A stretch of 64,000 bases of DNA, from assembly GCF_017161425.1 (NCBI RefSeq), contig NZ_CP071057.1, forward strand, positions 1,612,001 to 1,676,000, in the 5' to 3' direction. The DNA is from Marinicauda algicola (GTDB lineage Bacteria > Pseudomonadota > Alphaproteobacteria > Caulobacterales > Maricaulaceae). A program made the position numbers and the translations under genes. Of this stretch, positions 17,506-27,861 are shown one piece after another (the stretch's first letter is position 1; the number at the start of each line of letters is the position of its first letter). Below the pieces are notes generated by a model that was not told the DNA's origin, did no database searches, and saw nothing but the letters and a program-made list of their open reading frames with translations.

Positions 17506-17924
17506 AAATATTGTCAGTCTTTCTTCTCTCTGCAGTTGCAGTCAGTTGTAGCGCGGTGCCGAGGGAGCAGGGTTTAGCGGTTAATGCGACCGAACTTTTT
17601 CGGGCTCACATTGAAGGTGCTGCTGCTGTTGCGAGAGTTGCTTCTGTCGTCTGTGATAGTTGTTACAGTGATCTCGTAATTGACCCGGCTCGAGAGTTCG
17701 AGTACCTCTTGGGAAAGGCGGCGATTTATTATAGGGAGAATAGTGCCTCCATCGTTATGGATGCATTCCTCGAACGTGAAATTTGCTCACTGTCAATATT
17801 TTCCAGTAATTTTGAGTTTGTGGAGAGGGCGGCCCCGCTTCCGGGAGAGGTCGACGTGTCTTTTGAGGTCTTTATTCAAGAGCTTTTACGCAATGAGCGC
17901 ATCTCCTGCGCGGCCGAGCTATAG
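17499..17924 (+). CDS. Putative lipoprotein, candidate immunity protein for Rhs tip 2
   Basis: The 141-residue protein starts at ATG 17499, overlapping the end of tip 2 by 7 bases. It has a short signal sequence with a lipobox-like end (MLKILSVFLLSAVAVSC, Cys17), so the mature protein should be attached to the inner or outer membrane in the periplasm. The mature part has further cysteines ('VVCDSCYSDLV', 'REICSL', 'ISCAAEL'). Codon use and GC are unlike the chromosome. Periplasmic lipoprotein immunity proteins are known for toxins acting in the periplasm, so the location fits. The family is not recognised and the pairing is inferred from position. Confidence 0.62.
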   Translation: MLKILSVFLLSAVAVSCSAVPREQGLAVNATELFRAHIEGAAAVARVASVVCDSCYSDLVIDPAREFEYLLGKAAIYYRENSASIVMDAFLEREICSLSIFSSNFEFVERAAPLPGEVDVSFEVFIQELLRNERISCAAEL

Positions 17925-18021
17925 TAAAGTGGCTGCGGTTCTCTGATCGGAAGAGCGGAGACGGAGACCGGTTGTCGTTGTTCGGGCCCCCGGGGCTTTA
18001 TGATGACAAACTTGGTGGCGA

Positions 18022-18501
18022 TCACCAGTCGCGCGGCAGCGGCCGGCCCTCGACCAGTTCCGCGATGCGGCGGGCGGTGGCCGGCGTCGTCTCCCGCGGC
18101 AGGGCGTCCGGCGCGGCCCAGACGATGTCGGTGATCTCCCCGCCGGCGGCCGGATCGCAGGCCCGCCACGACTCCACGCGGAACAGCGCGATATGGTCGC
18201 CGGCGAACTTGCGGTTCCGGAACAGTCCCACCAGGGCCGGCGGTTCGACCGGGACGACGCCCGCCTCCTCGGCGAGTTCGCGCTCCAGCGCCAGGGTGAC
18301 GTCCTCGCCCGCCTCCACCCCGCCGCCCGGCAGGTGGAAGCCCTCGATGTAGGAATGGCGCACCAGGCAGACCCGGCCGTGTTCGTCGAACACCGCGCCG
18401 CGCACGCCCAGCGTCATCGCCCGGGTCCGCCGCCACCAGAAGCGGAAGAGCGGCGTCATCCAGCCGCCGACGCGCCGGCGCAGGGCGAGATCGCGGCTCA
18501 T
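18022..18501 (-). CDS. NUDIX hydrolase
   Basis: The 159-residue protein has a complete NUDIX box: G-x5-E-x7-REL-x-EE-x-G-V, seen as GGVEAGE followed by DVTLALERELAEEAGV (about residues 60-82). This box binds Mg and hydrolyses nucleoside diphosphates linked to another moiety. The N-terminal ~28 residues are basic and aromatic ('FRFWWRRTRAMTLGVRG') and resemble membrane-adjacent NUDIX proteins. The substrate cannot be told. It marks the return to high-GC chromosomal sequence after the Rhs block. Confidence 0.9.
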   Translation of the reverse strand: MSRDLALRRRVGGWMTPLFRFWWRRTRAMTLGVRGAVFDEHGRVCLVRHSYIEGFHLPGGGVEAGEDVTLALERELAEEAGVVPVEPPALVGLFRNRKFAGDHIALFRVESWRACDPAAGGEITDIVWAAPDALPRETTPATARRIAELVEGRPLPRDW

Positions 18502-18627
18502 CGCCGCGCCCCCGCCGGGGCCGGTGGCCTCACCGCTGGCACCGCGCCGCGGAGCACGCTATAGACCGGCGACGTTCGACCGGAGAGGCCGGCCGGGCCG
18601 GCCAGCAACAGGGAAAGGAAGAGCAAG

Positions 18628-18708
18628 ATGTGGGCTCTGATCGCGATCGGCATGTGCGTGGGACTGTTCGCTCTGTTCAACCTGCTCGAATTCAAGCGCC
18701 TCGACTAG
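18628..18708 (+). CDS. 26-residue membrane microprotein
   Basis: ATG 18628 to TAG 18706-18708 encodes MWALIAIGMCVGLFALFNLL followed by EFKRLD: one hydrophobic helix with a short charged C-terminus. A GGAAAGGAAG ribosome site lies 6-7 bases upstream, and TATAGA (18560-18565) could be a -10. Small proteins of this shape often modify membrane complexes or transporters. It lies 71 bases ahead of the Ca/Na antiporter gene on the same strand, but a link is only a guess. Confidence 0.55.
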   Translation: MWALIAIGMCVGLFALFNLLEFKRLD

Positions 18709-18779
18709 TGCGCGGCTGCGGGGCGAAGCCCGCTCCAGCCTAGCCGCGACCGCACGCCGGAGCCAGAAGAGGCCTGTCC

Positions 18780-19766
18780 ATGCCGCTCGCCATCGACATC
18801 GCATTCGTCGTCGCCGGAATCGCCGTCCTGCTCGTAGGCGGCGATTTTCTCGTGCGCGGCGCGGTGGCGCTGGCGAACAAGGCGGGCATTCCCCCGCTCC
18901 TCGTCGGCCTGACCATCGTCGCCTTCGGCACCAGCGCGCCGGAAATGGTGGTCAGCGCGGCGGCGGCGATCTCCAACGCGCCGGGCCTGGCGGTCGGCAA
19001 TATCGTCGGCTCCAACATCGCCAACATCTTCCTGGTGCTCGGCCTGCCGGCCATGCTGATGCCGATGGCCACGAGCGCGCCGGGCATCAGGCGCAACGCG
19101 GTGATCGCGCTCGGCGCGGCGCTGCTGCTGGTGGCGCTGACCTGGGACCGCTCGCTCTCGCTGTCCGACGGCCTGATCCTCGGCGCTGGCATCATCGCCT
19201 ACATCCTCTATCTCGCGATCAATGCCGGCCGGGCGCAGGGCGACCCGGTGATCGCGGAGCTGACCGAGGCGGCCACGGGCGAGCACCTGCCCCATTCCAA
19301 TGCGCGCATCCTGTTGCTTGTGCTCGCCGGCATCGTCTTCCTGCCCGTCGGCGCGAACCTGATCGTGGAGGGCGCCAGCGACATCGCGGCCCTGATGGGC
19401 GTGTCCGAGGCCGTCATCGGGCTCACCGTGATCGCCTTCGGCACCTCCCTGCCCGAGCTCGCCACCGCAGCGGTCGCGGCGCTGAAGCGCCACAGCGAGG
19501 TGGCGATCGGAAACGTGATCGGCTCCAACATCTTCAACGTCTTCGCCGTGGGCGGCATCACCGGCATCTCGGCCGGCCTCATCCGCGGCGGAGCGCCGAT
19601 CGAGCCGGAATTCTTCCAGCTCGACTACTGGGTGATGATCGCGGCGAGCGTGATCGCGCTGGCGCTGATCGTGCGCCGCAAGCCGATCTCGCGGCTGACC
19701 GGGGCGGTTCTCTTTGCGGGCTATATCGGCTACATCGCCGCGCTCGCCTATGTGAACCTCGCCTGA
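18780..19766 (+). CDS. Calcium/sodium antiporter (CaCA family)
   Basis: The 328-residue inner-membrane exchanger has about ten helices in two inverted repeats. Both alpha repeats are visible: 'AFGTSAPEMVVS...GNIVGSNIANIFLVLG' near residues 42-85 and 'AFGTSLPELATA...GNVIGSNIFNVFAVGG' near 219-262. The acidic residue in GTSxPE coordinates Ca. Family members (YrbG-type) extrude Ca against Na or H. It is followed 12 bases later by the PTPS-like gene, so the two are probably cotranscribed although functionally unrelated. Confidence 0.93.
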   Translation: MPLAIDIAFVVAGIAVLLVGGDFLVRGAVALANKAGIPPLLVGLTIVAFGTSAPEMVVSAAAAISNAPGLAVGNIVGSNIANIFLVLGLPAMLMPMATSAPGIRRNAVIALGAALLLVALTWDRSLSLSDGLILGAGIIAYILYLAINAGRAQGDPVIAELTEAATGEHLPHSNARILLLVLAGIVFLPVGANLIVEGASDIAALMGVSEAVIGLTVIAFGTSLPELATAAVAALKRHSEVAIGNVIGSNIFNVFAVGGITGISAGLIRGGAPIEPEFFQLDYWVMIAASVIALALIVRRKPISRLTGAVLFAGYIGYIAALAYVNLA

Positions 19767-19778
19767 CGGCCGGAACCC

Positions 19779-20153
19779 ATGTCCAAGCTCTCCCTCGAAA
19801 TCTCGAAGGACTTCGCCTTCGACGCCGCTCACTATTTCGAGCACAAGGAGAAGGACCATCCCTTCTCCCGCCTGCACGGCCATTCCTTCCAGGGCACCGT
19901 GACACTCGCCGGCACCCCGGCCCAGGACAGCGGCATGGTGAAGGATTTCTGGGAGATCGACGCGGAGCTGAAGAAGATCACCGCCCAGCTCGACCACCGG
20001 CTCCTGAACGAGGTGGAGGGCCTGGAACACCCCTCGCTGGAAGACATCGCGATGTGGGTCTTCGAGAAGCTCGACCCGGTCCTGCCCGGCCTGGTCAGCG
20101 TGGAGATCCGCCGTCCGAGCTGGGGCGAGAAGGCGGTCGTCAAGCGGGGATGA
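19779..20153 (+). CDS. 6-pyruvoyl-tetrahydropterin synthase/QueD-like protein lacking the catalytic Cys
   Basis: The 124-residue protein is in the PTPS/6-carboxytetrahydropterin synthase family. Zinc ligands His18, His33 and His35 (in 'FDAAH' and 'RLHGHSF'), the catalytic Asp-His pair at 72-73 ('LDHRLLNE') and the pterin-anchoring Glu109 are present. The catalytic Cys, which sits four residues before the first His of HGH in E. coli QueD, is Phe here (residue 29, in DHPFSRLHGH). The reaction may therefore differ from QueD, as in other non-canonical PTPS types. It sits next to a FolM-like reductase and folB, pointing to pterin metabolism rather than queuosine. Confidence 0.83.
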   Translation: MSKLSLEISKDFAFDAAHYFEHKEKDHPFSRLHGHSFQGTVTLAGTPAQDSGMVKDFWEIDAELKKITAQLDHRLLNEVEGLEHPSLEDIAMWVFEKLDPVLPGLVSVEIRRPSWGEKAVVKRG

Positions 20154-20207
20154 CCTGACGCCGCTGTCCTCCCCCGCGAGCGTGGGAGGTGGCCCGAGCG
20201 CCCCCCC

Positions 20208-20975
20208 TCACAGCGCCCCGAACACGTCCCGCGTCAGCCTCGGATCGAAATGCTGGCCGCCATCGACGGCCAGGATCTGTCCCGACACCGAGGGTGTCGC
20301 CAGGAAATAGCGCAGCGTGCGCACCATGTCCTCGAGGGTCGGACCCCGCTTGAGCGGGTTGTCGTCGTGCAGGCGCTCGAACTCCTCGCGCGAGTGATAC
20401 GGGCTCGGCAGGGTGAGGCCGGGCGCCACCGCGTTGACGCGCACCGTCGGGGCGAACTCGCGCGCATGCATCTGCGTCATGGCTTCGAGCGCAGCCTTGG
20501 ACAGCGTGTAGCTGAAGAAATCGGCGTTGATGTTGAAGAGCTTGTAGTCGAGCACGTTGAAGATCATGGACCCAGCCTCGGCCTGTTTCGCGAACTCCCG
20601 CGAAAGAAGCGCCGGGGCGAGCGTGTTGACGTCCATGTGCCGGCGGAAGCTGTCGGCGGTGAGCGTCTGCGAGCTGTCGTCCTCGAAGATCGAGGCCGAA
20701 TTGACCAGTACGCGGAGAGGGCCGGCTTTCTCGCGCGCCTGCCCGATCAGGCCTTGCGCGGCGCCCGGGTCGGCGAGGTCGGCGCCGATCGCGACCGCCT
20801 CGATGCCGTCCTTGCGGAACTCCGACACCAGCGCGTCGGCCTCCTGGCTGGAGGTGTTGTAGTGCACGATCGGCACATAGCCGTCCTCGGCGAGGGCGGT
20901 GATGAAGGCCCGCCCCATACGCCTGGCCGCCCCGGTCACCAGGGCCGCCCCCTTGCCGGAGGGTGTGTTCGACAT
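20208..20975 (-). CDS. FolM-like pteridine reductase (SDR family)
   Basis: The 255-residue SDR starts at the ATG at 20975, chosen for its GAGGAAG site; a longer start is possible but adds unusual sequence. The cofactor motif reads TGAARRMG, the TGx3Rx(G) variant typical of PTR1/FolM pteridine reductases rather than TGxxxGxG. The catalytic Tyr-Lys appears as 'YTLSK', and the C-terminus has 'ILAVDGGQHFDPRLTRDV'. FolM reduces dihydromonapterin or dihydrofolate with NADPH. The gene is divergent from folB (87 bases between starts) and convergent with the PTPS-like gene, so a pterin role is well supported by context. Confidence 0.82.
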   Translation of the reverse strand: MSNTPSGKGAALVTGAARRMGRAFITALAEDGYVPIVHYNTSSQEADALVSEFRKDGIEAVAIGADLADPGAAQGLIGQAREKAGPLRVLVNSASIFEDDSSQTLTADSFRRHMDVNTLAPALLSREFAKQAEAGSMIFNVLDYKLFNINADFFSYTLSKAALEAMTQMHAREFAPTVRVNAVAPGLTLPSPYHSREEFERLHDDNPLKRGPTLEDMVRTLRYFLATPSVSGQILAVDGGQHFDPRLTRDVFGAL

Positions 20976-21062
20976 GACATCTTCCTCAAAGCAGCTCGAC
21001 GCATACCCTTTGCGGGCCATCCGGCTTATACTGGCTCTTTCCGCTTCTCCAGAGGAACAGGC

Positions 21063-21482
21063 ATGAAACTCGACGCCCTGCGCTCACCGGCTTCCCCGGC
21101 CGAAGCCCCTGCCCCAGCCATGGCGGGCGAGCGCCTGTGCGTGCGCGTGGAGAAGTTGCGCCTCATGGCCGAGGTCGGGGTCTATGCCAGCGAGCACGGC
21201 CGCACCCAGCCGGTCACGGTCAGCCTGGAGGCGGAGGTCGACGAGACGGCGACGGCACCGGGGGCCGATCTCACCCATGCGGTGAACTATGCCGCGCTCG
21301 CCGAGACCGTGCGCCAGGTCGTCGGTTCGCAGCACCACGAGCTGCTCGAGGATCTCGTCCAGCACATCGCCGACGTTCTGTTCAAGGACCCGCGCGTGAA
21401 GCGCCTGAAGCTCGCCGTCGACAAGCTCACCGCGCTGGAGGATGCCGAGAGCGTGGGCGTGAGCTACGAGCGCTGGCGATAG
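21063..21482 (+). CDS. folB: Dihydroneopterin aldolase
   Basis: The 139-residue FolB cleaves 7,8-dihydroneopterin to 6-hydroxymethyl-dihydropterin in folate synthesis. The family core runs from 'LCVRVEKLRLMAEVGVYASEHGRTQPV' to 'AVNYAALAETVRQVV...HHELLEDLVQHIADVLF' (residues ~27-105), with the conserved substrate-binding Glu in 'LLEDL' and a Lys in 'LAVDKL'. About 25 N-terminal residues are an unconserved Pro/Ala-rich extension. An AGAGGAA site lies 6-7 bases before the ATG, and TATACT at 21027-21032 is a plausible -10. Confidence 0.9.
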   Translation: MKLDALRSPASPAEAPAPAMAGERLCVRVEKLRLMAEVGVYASEHGRTQPVTVSLEAEVDETATAPGADLTHAVNYAALAETVRQVVGSQHHELLEDLVQHIADVLFKDPRVKRLKLAVDKLTALEDAESVGVSYERWR

Positions 21483-21558
21483 GGCGCCGGCCGGAATCCC
21501 GGAGACGCGGAGCGGTGGTCCGCCCTACAGGTCCGGGCGATCCCGGAAAGACCGGAGA

Positions 21559-22308
21559 TCAGGCCTCGCGCTCCAGCAGCCCGCGCTCGGCGCGGTTCGG
21601 AAAGCGATAGAAGATGTGGGCGCCGACCGTCCGGGTGCGAACGAGGCCCCCGTTCCAGTAGGGATCGACCGCGACGGTGTGGTAGTGCGTGGCGCGGCGC
21701 GTGATCGGCTGGGCGAAGCCCATGGTCACGTGGGCGGCGACGCGCTGCGCGCGCTCCCAGCCGCGCCCGCGCGGGGCGATGGCCATCGACCCGTCGCATG
21801 TGAAGGTGAACTGGCATCCGGTGTCGAGTTCGCTGCCCTGGTAAACGACATCGCAGATCGTGTCCGGATAGGCGCGGTGACGCACGCGGTTCAGCACGAC
21901 CTCGGCAACCGCCAGCTGACCGTAAATGCCCTCTGAGCGCGCCTCGTAATAGATCGCCTCGGCCAGGCAGCGCTGCTCGCGCGCCGCCTGCTGCGCGGTC
22001 AGCAGGTGGTCTGCACCGAAGGTCTGCAGATCGGCGATGGTGCGCGTGGGAATCAGGACCGGCTCCGCGCCGGCCGCTTCCAGGCTCAGCGCGGCGGTCT
22101 GGATCAGCAGGGACTCCCCGTCCCAGACCTCGTGCGTCTCCGCCTCGATCGCCTTGGCGGCGAGGGCGCGCCACTGCGCGGTCTCTTCCTGGGCCTCCAG
22201 GCGCTCGCTCGCAAAGGGTAGGCCCACGGCGATCGCCGCGGCCGCCGACAGCGTGCCGAATACCTTCAGGGCGCCGAGGAGGCGCTGTCTGTTCAATCGG
22301 ACGGTCAT
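21559..22308 (-). CDS. Cell wall hydrolase (SleB/Hydrolase_2 family)
   Basis: The 249-residue protein starts at the ATG at 22308; upstream in-frame residues look noncoding. An N-terminal membrane or signal segment (residues ~12-30) precedes a Hydrolase_2 domain with 'CLAEAIYYEARSEGIYGQLAVAEVVLNRV' (from about residue 115), 'YPDTICDVVYQGS', 'CQFTFTCDG' and the C-terminal 'THYHTVAVDPYW'. These domains act as lytic transglycosylases or amidases on peptidoglycan, with a catalytic Glu in 'AIYYEARSE'. A TTGACC-N17-TATCCA promoter lies about 120 bases upstream. Confidence 0.9.
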   Translation of the reverse strand: MTVRLNRQRLLGALKVFGTLSAAAAIAVGLPFASERLEAQEETAQWRALAAKAIEAETHEVWDGESLLIQTAALSLEAAGAEPVLIPTRTIADLQTFGADHLLTAQQAAREQRCLAEAIYYEARSEGIYGQLAVAEVVLNRVRHRAYPDTICDVVYQGSELDTGCQFTFTCDGSMAIAPRGRGWERAQRVAAHVTMGFAQPITRRATHYHTVAVDPYWNGGLVRTRTVGAHIFYRFPNRAERGLLEREA

Positions 22309-22430
22309 GTTCACCCGTCTCCCTAACGCGCCGGGCCGGTCGCTTCGTTCCGGTCTTCTCTGGCGCGGTCCGGGTGGAGACAGGCTCCGTACCCGGATCG
22401 GTTCTTTCGCGTCTCGCAAAAAGGTGCGCG

Positions 22431-22459
22431 TGGATATCCGGGCTGGCAAGCCGGGTCAA
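22431..22459 (-). promoter_or_regulatory. Candidate promoter of the cell wall hydrolase gene
   Basis: On the minus strand TTGACC (22459-22454), a 17-base spacer and TATCCA (22436-22431). The hexamers and spacing equal those of the candidate promoter at 9863-9891. The 22309-22551 region holds no other feature that I can support. Confidence 0.45.
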
Positions 22460-22551
22460 CGCGCACCGTTCGAGATGCAAGATCGGGACCGATCGCGGCG
22501 GATTCAAGGCCGGCGTTGCGATCCTCGATATTTCAATGGTTTATCCGCTCG

Positions 22552-25218
<2,667 letters not shown>

Positions 25219-25269
25219 GGTGTGCCCTTCATTCCTGTTCCAGTCCGCGCCCGCGTGTTTCGGAACGCG

Positions 25270-27654
25270 TCAGCCCTCGAGACGATCGAAATCGGCCACC
25301 CGTCCGACCGCGGAGCGAATCCGGGAGAGCAATAGAAGCCTGTTGCGACGCAGCATAGCGTTCTCGGCATTGACGACAACGGCCTCGAAGAAGGCATCGA
25401 CAGGCGCGCGCAGCCCGGCGAGCGCCTTCATCGCGCCCTCGAAGTCTTCCCGGGCGAGCGCAACCCCGGCGACCTCTTCGGCGCCCTCGATGGCGGCGAC
25501 GAGCGCCTTCTCCTCGGGCGCCTGCGCCGTCTTCGCGACGGCGACGAGGATGGCTTTTTCGTCCTGGGATGCCGTCTCGGGGCCGTGCGAGGCGGCGCTC
25601 TTGCCGGCCCCGGCGGAGATTTCCGACAGGGCTTCCGCCCGCGCCGCGGTCAGGTCGAAACCCTTCTTCTCCTCGGCCTTGAGGATGTTCGCTGCGCGGC
25701 GATAGCCGGCCAGCAGCGCGGCGCCGTCCTCGGTGGACAGGAAGTCCTGCAGCGCGCGCGCCTTCTTCGTGACGCGCACCAGATCGTCATCGCCCAGCGC
25801 GAACACCGCGTCGATCACGTCGTGGCGCACGCCCTCGTCCTTCAGATGGACCTTCAGGCGGTCGGCGAAGAAGGAGAGGAGGGAGTCCTCTCGTCCAATC
25901 TGCTCTGTTTGACCAAACTCAATTTTTTCGACGCCGGGAACGCTCAGGAAGAATCGCTTAGAGAAAGTAAGAAACGGGAACGACCAAGGGCCGAAAACTG
26001 CAGCCTCAGGCTCCTGTTCTCCGCCTCGGCGTCGCGGCAGATAAGGAATTCCATTCCGCTCGGCATAGTCGATCTGATCGGGAGGCGATAAGGCGGCAAG
26101 GCCTTCGACATGTTTCACATCAGTTTGCGCCAGAATCCGGATGACCGCATCGATCTCATCGACGAGCCCGATGCGAGCATTAGTTTCTTCGACTGTCCGA
26201 ATTTTTCCCAAGGCAGCCCGCCGCAGCGCGAACGGGTCCTTAGAGCCTGTCGGCTTTTCGTTGATCGCCCAGAAGCCGACCAGCGTGTCGAGCTTGTCGG
26301 CGAGCGCGACCGCGGCGCTGACCGGGGCGGTGGGCACGGCGTCGGAGGGGCCTTGCGGCTTGTAGTGATCGGCGATGGCGTCGGCGATCTCGGGGGAGAG
26401 CCCCTCCTCCAGCGCATAATACCGCCCCATCACGCCCTGAAGCTCGGGAAACTCGTAGACCATCTGGCTGACGAGGTCGGCCTTGGACAGGCGCGCCGCC
26501 TTTTCGGCGAGCTCCGGATCGGCGTCCACTGCTTCAGCGAGTTCGCGCGCGAGCGCGGCGACGCGCTCGACCTTGTCGGCGACCGTGCCGAGCTTCTCGT
26601 GGAAGGTGACTTTCGACAGCTCCTTCGCCATCGCCTCGAGCCCGCGCTTGCGGTCGATGTCCCAGAAATGGCGGGCGTCCGAAAGGCGCGCTGAGAGCAC
26701 GCGGGCCGCCCCCTCGGCGATGGCCTTGCCGCCGTCGGGCGCCTCCTGGTTGGCGATCATGACGAATTTGGGCGCGAGCTTGCCCGTTTTCGGATCGCGC
26801 ACCGCGAAATATTTCTGGTGCACCTTCATGGTCAGGGTAATGACCTCGGGCGGAAGATCCAGGAATTCGGGATCCATCTCGCCCAGCACCGGGACGGGAT
26901 GCTCGACGAGGCCGGCCACTTCGGAGAGAAGGCCCGCGTCCTCCACCAGTTCCAGTCCCGCATCGGCGCAGACGGTCTTCGCGCCGTCGAGGATCCGGCT
27001 TTCCCGGTCCGCGCGCCTGAGCACCACGCCATTGTCCGCGAGCTTGGCCGCGTAGTCGGCATAGTTCGCAACCGTGAAGACGCGATCGCCCTTGCTGTGG
27101 ATGCGATGGCCCTCGGTCGTGTTGCCGCTCTCGATGCCGAACACGGTGAAGGGCACGACCTCACCGTCGAACAGGCACACGATGCGGTGCAGCGGACGCA
27201 CCCAGCGCTGGGCGGTCTCGCCTTCTCCGAACTTCATCGATTTCGGCCAGGGGAAGGCCTTCACGATCTCCGGGATCGCCTCGGCGATCAGCTCGGCGGT
27301 CCTGCGGCCCGGCTTCTCGATGCGCGCGAGGTAGAAGCTGCCCTTCTTGTCCTCGCGGGTCTCAAGCTGGTCGACGCCGGACAGCCCGACCGAGCGCAGG
27401 AAGCCCTCGATGGCCTTGGCCGGCGCGTCGGTGCGCGGGCCCTTGCGCTCCTCGCTGACGTCGGCGGTCTTCTCGGGCAGGCCGGTCGCGACGAGGCCGA
27501 GACGGCGCGGACCGGCGAAGGCCTCCAGCGTCCCCGCCTTCAGCCCGGCCTCCCCCAGCCGCTCCTCCAGCATGCGCGCCAGGTCGGCCTCGGCGCGCGC
27601 CTGCATGCGGGCGGGGATTTCCTCGGAGAAGAATTCGAGCAGGAGTTCGGACAT
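25270..27654 (-). CDS. glyS: Glycine--tRNA ligase, beta subunit
   Basis: The 794-residue beta subunit of the alpha2beta2 enzyme begins 'SELLLEFFSEEIPARMQ', the family hallmark, and ends with a DALR anticodon-binding region. It is about 100 residues longer than the E. coli subunit (~689). One insert is obvious: residues about 515-590 (25885-26110) contain 'GGEQEPEAAVFGPWSFPFLTFSKRFF' and related sequence, with GC clearly below that of the flanking DNA but an intact frame. Conserved sequence resumes at 'LLSFFADRLKVHL'. A second Ala/Glu-rich expansion lies near residue 690. Its partner glyQ is upstream, separated by a GST gene. Confidence 0.96.
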   Translation of the reverse strand: MSELLLEFFSEEIPARMQARAEADLARMLEERLGEAGLKAGTLEAFAGPRRLGLVATGLPEKTADVSEERKGPRTDAPAKAIEGFLRSVGLSGVDQLETREDKKGSFYLARIEKPGRRTAELIAEAIPEIVKAFPWPKSMKFGEGETAQRWVRPLHRIVCLFDGEVVPFTVFGIESGNTTEGHRIHSKGDRVFTVANYADYAAKLADNGVVLRRADRESRILDGAKTVCADAGLELVEDAGLLSEVAGLVEHPVPVLGEMDPEFLDLPPEVITLTMKVHQKYFAVRDPKTGKLAPKFVMIANQEAPDGGKAIAEGAARVLSARLSDARHFWDIDRKRGLEAMAKELSKVTFHEKLGTVADKVERVAALARELAEAVDADPELAEKAARLSKADLVSQMVYEFPELQGVMGRYYALEEGLSPEIADAIADHYKPQGPSDAVPTAPVSAAVALADKLDTLVGFWAINEKPTGSKDPFALRRAALGKIRTVEETNARIGLVDEIDAVIRILAQTDVKHVEGLAALSPPDQIDYAERNGIPYLPRRRGGEQEPEAAVFGPWSFPFLTFSKRFFLSVPGVEKIEFGQTEQIGREDSLLSFFADRLKVHLKDEGVRHDVIDAVFALGDDDLVRVTKKARALQDFLSTEDGAALLAGYRRAANILKAEEKKGFDLTAARAEALSEISAGAGKSAASHGPETASQDEKAILVAVAKTAQAPEEKALVAAIEGAEEVAGVALAREDFEGAMKALAGLRAPVDAFFEAVVVNAENAMLRRNRLLLLSRIRSAVGRVADFDRLEG

Positions 27655-27734
27655 GGAGAGGCGTTACTCGCTTGGAAGGGGCGGCGCGAGGCTTACCGCC
27701 CGAGCGCGCTTTCGTCCAGCGTGCCGTCCCTTGC

Positions 27735-27850
27735 CGTCATTCTCCGGCCGAGCGCAGCGAGGACAGGAAAACCCATGCCGCAACTCTACCGCCGCGCCCC
27801 TCCGCGCCGCAGAGGCCTGGGTGGCCCGGTCAAGCCGGGCCATGACAGGG
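27735..27850. repeat. Dispersed-repeat-like intergenic element between gst and glyS
   Basis: The element runs from CGTCATTCTCCGGCCGAGCG to GGCCATGACAGGGG, with a perfect hairpin TGGCCCGG-TCAAG-CCGGGCCA at 27822-27842. 'Cgtcatt...' and '...ggtcaagccgggccatgac' ends are characteristic of dispersed intergenic repeats in many alphaproteobacteria. It explains most of the 207-base gap. No transposase is present. Confidence 0.5.
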
Positions 27851-27861
27851 GGGTGGGTGGA

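Noticed and set aside
14101-17924. Insertion sequence or phage responsible for the low-GC block
   Set aside because: No transposase, integrase, terminal inverted repeats or att-like duplication seen; Rhs homology explains the block.
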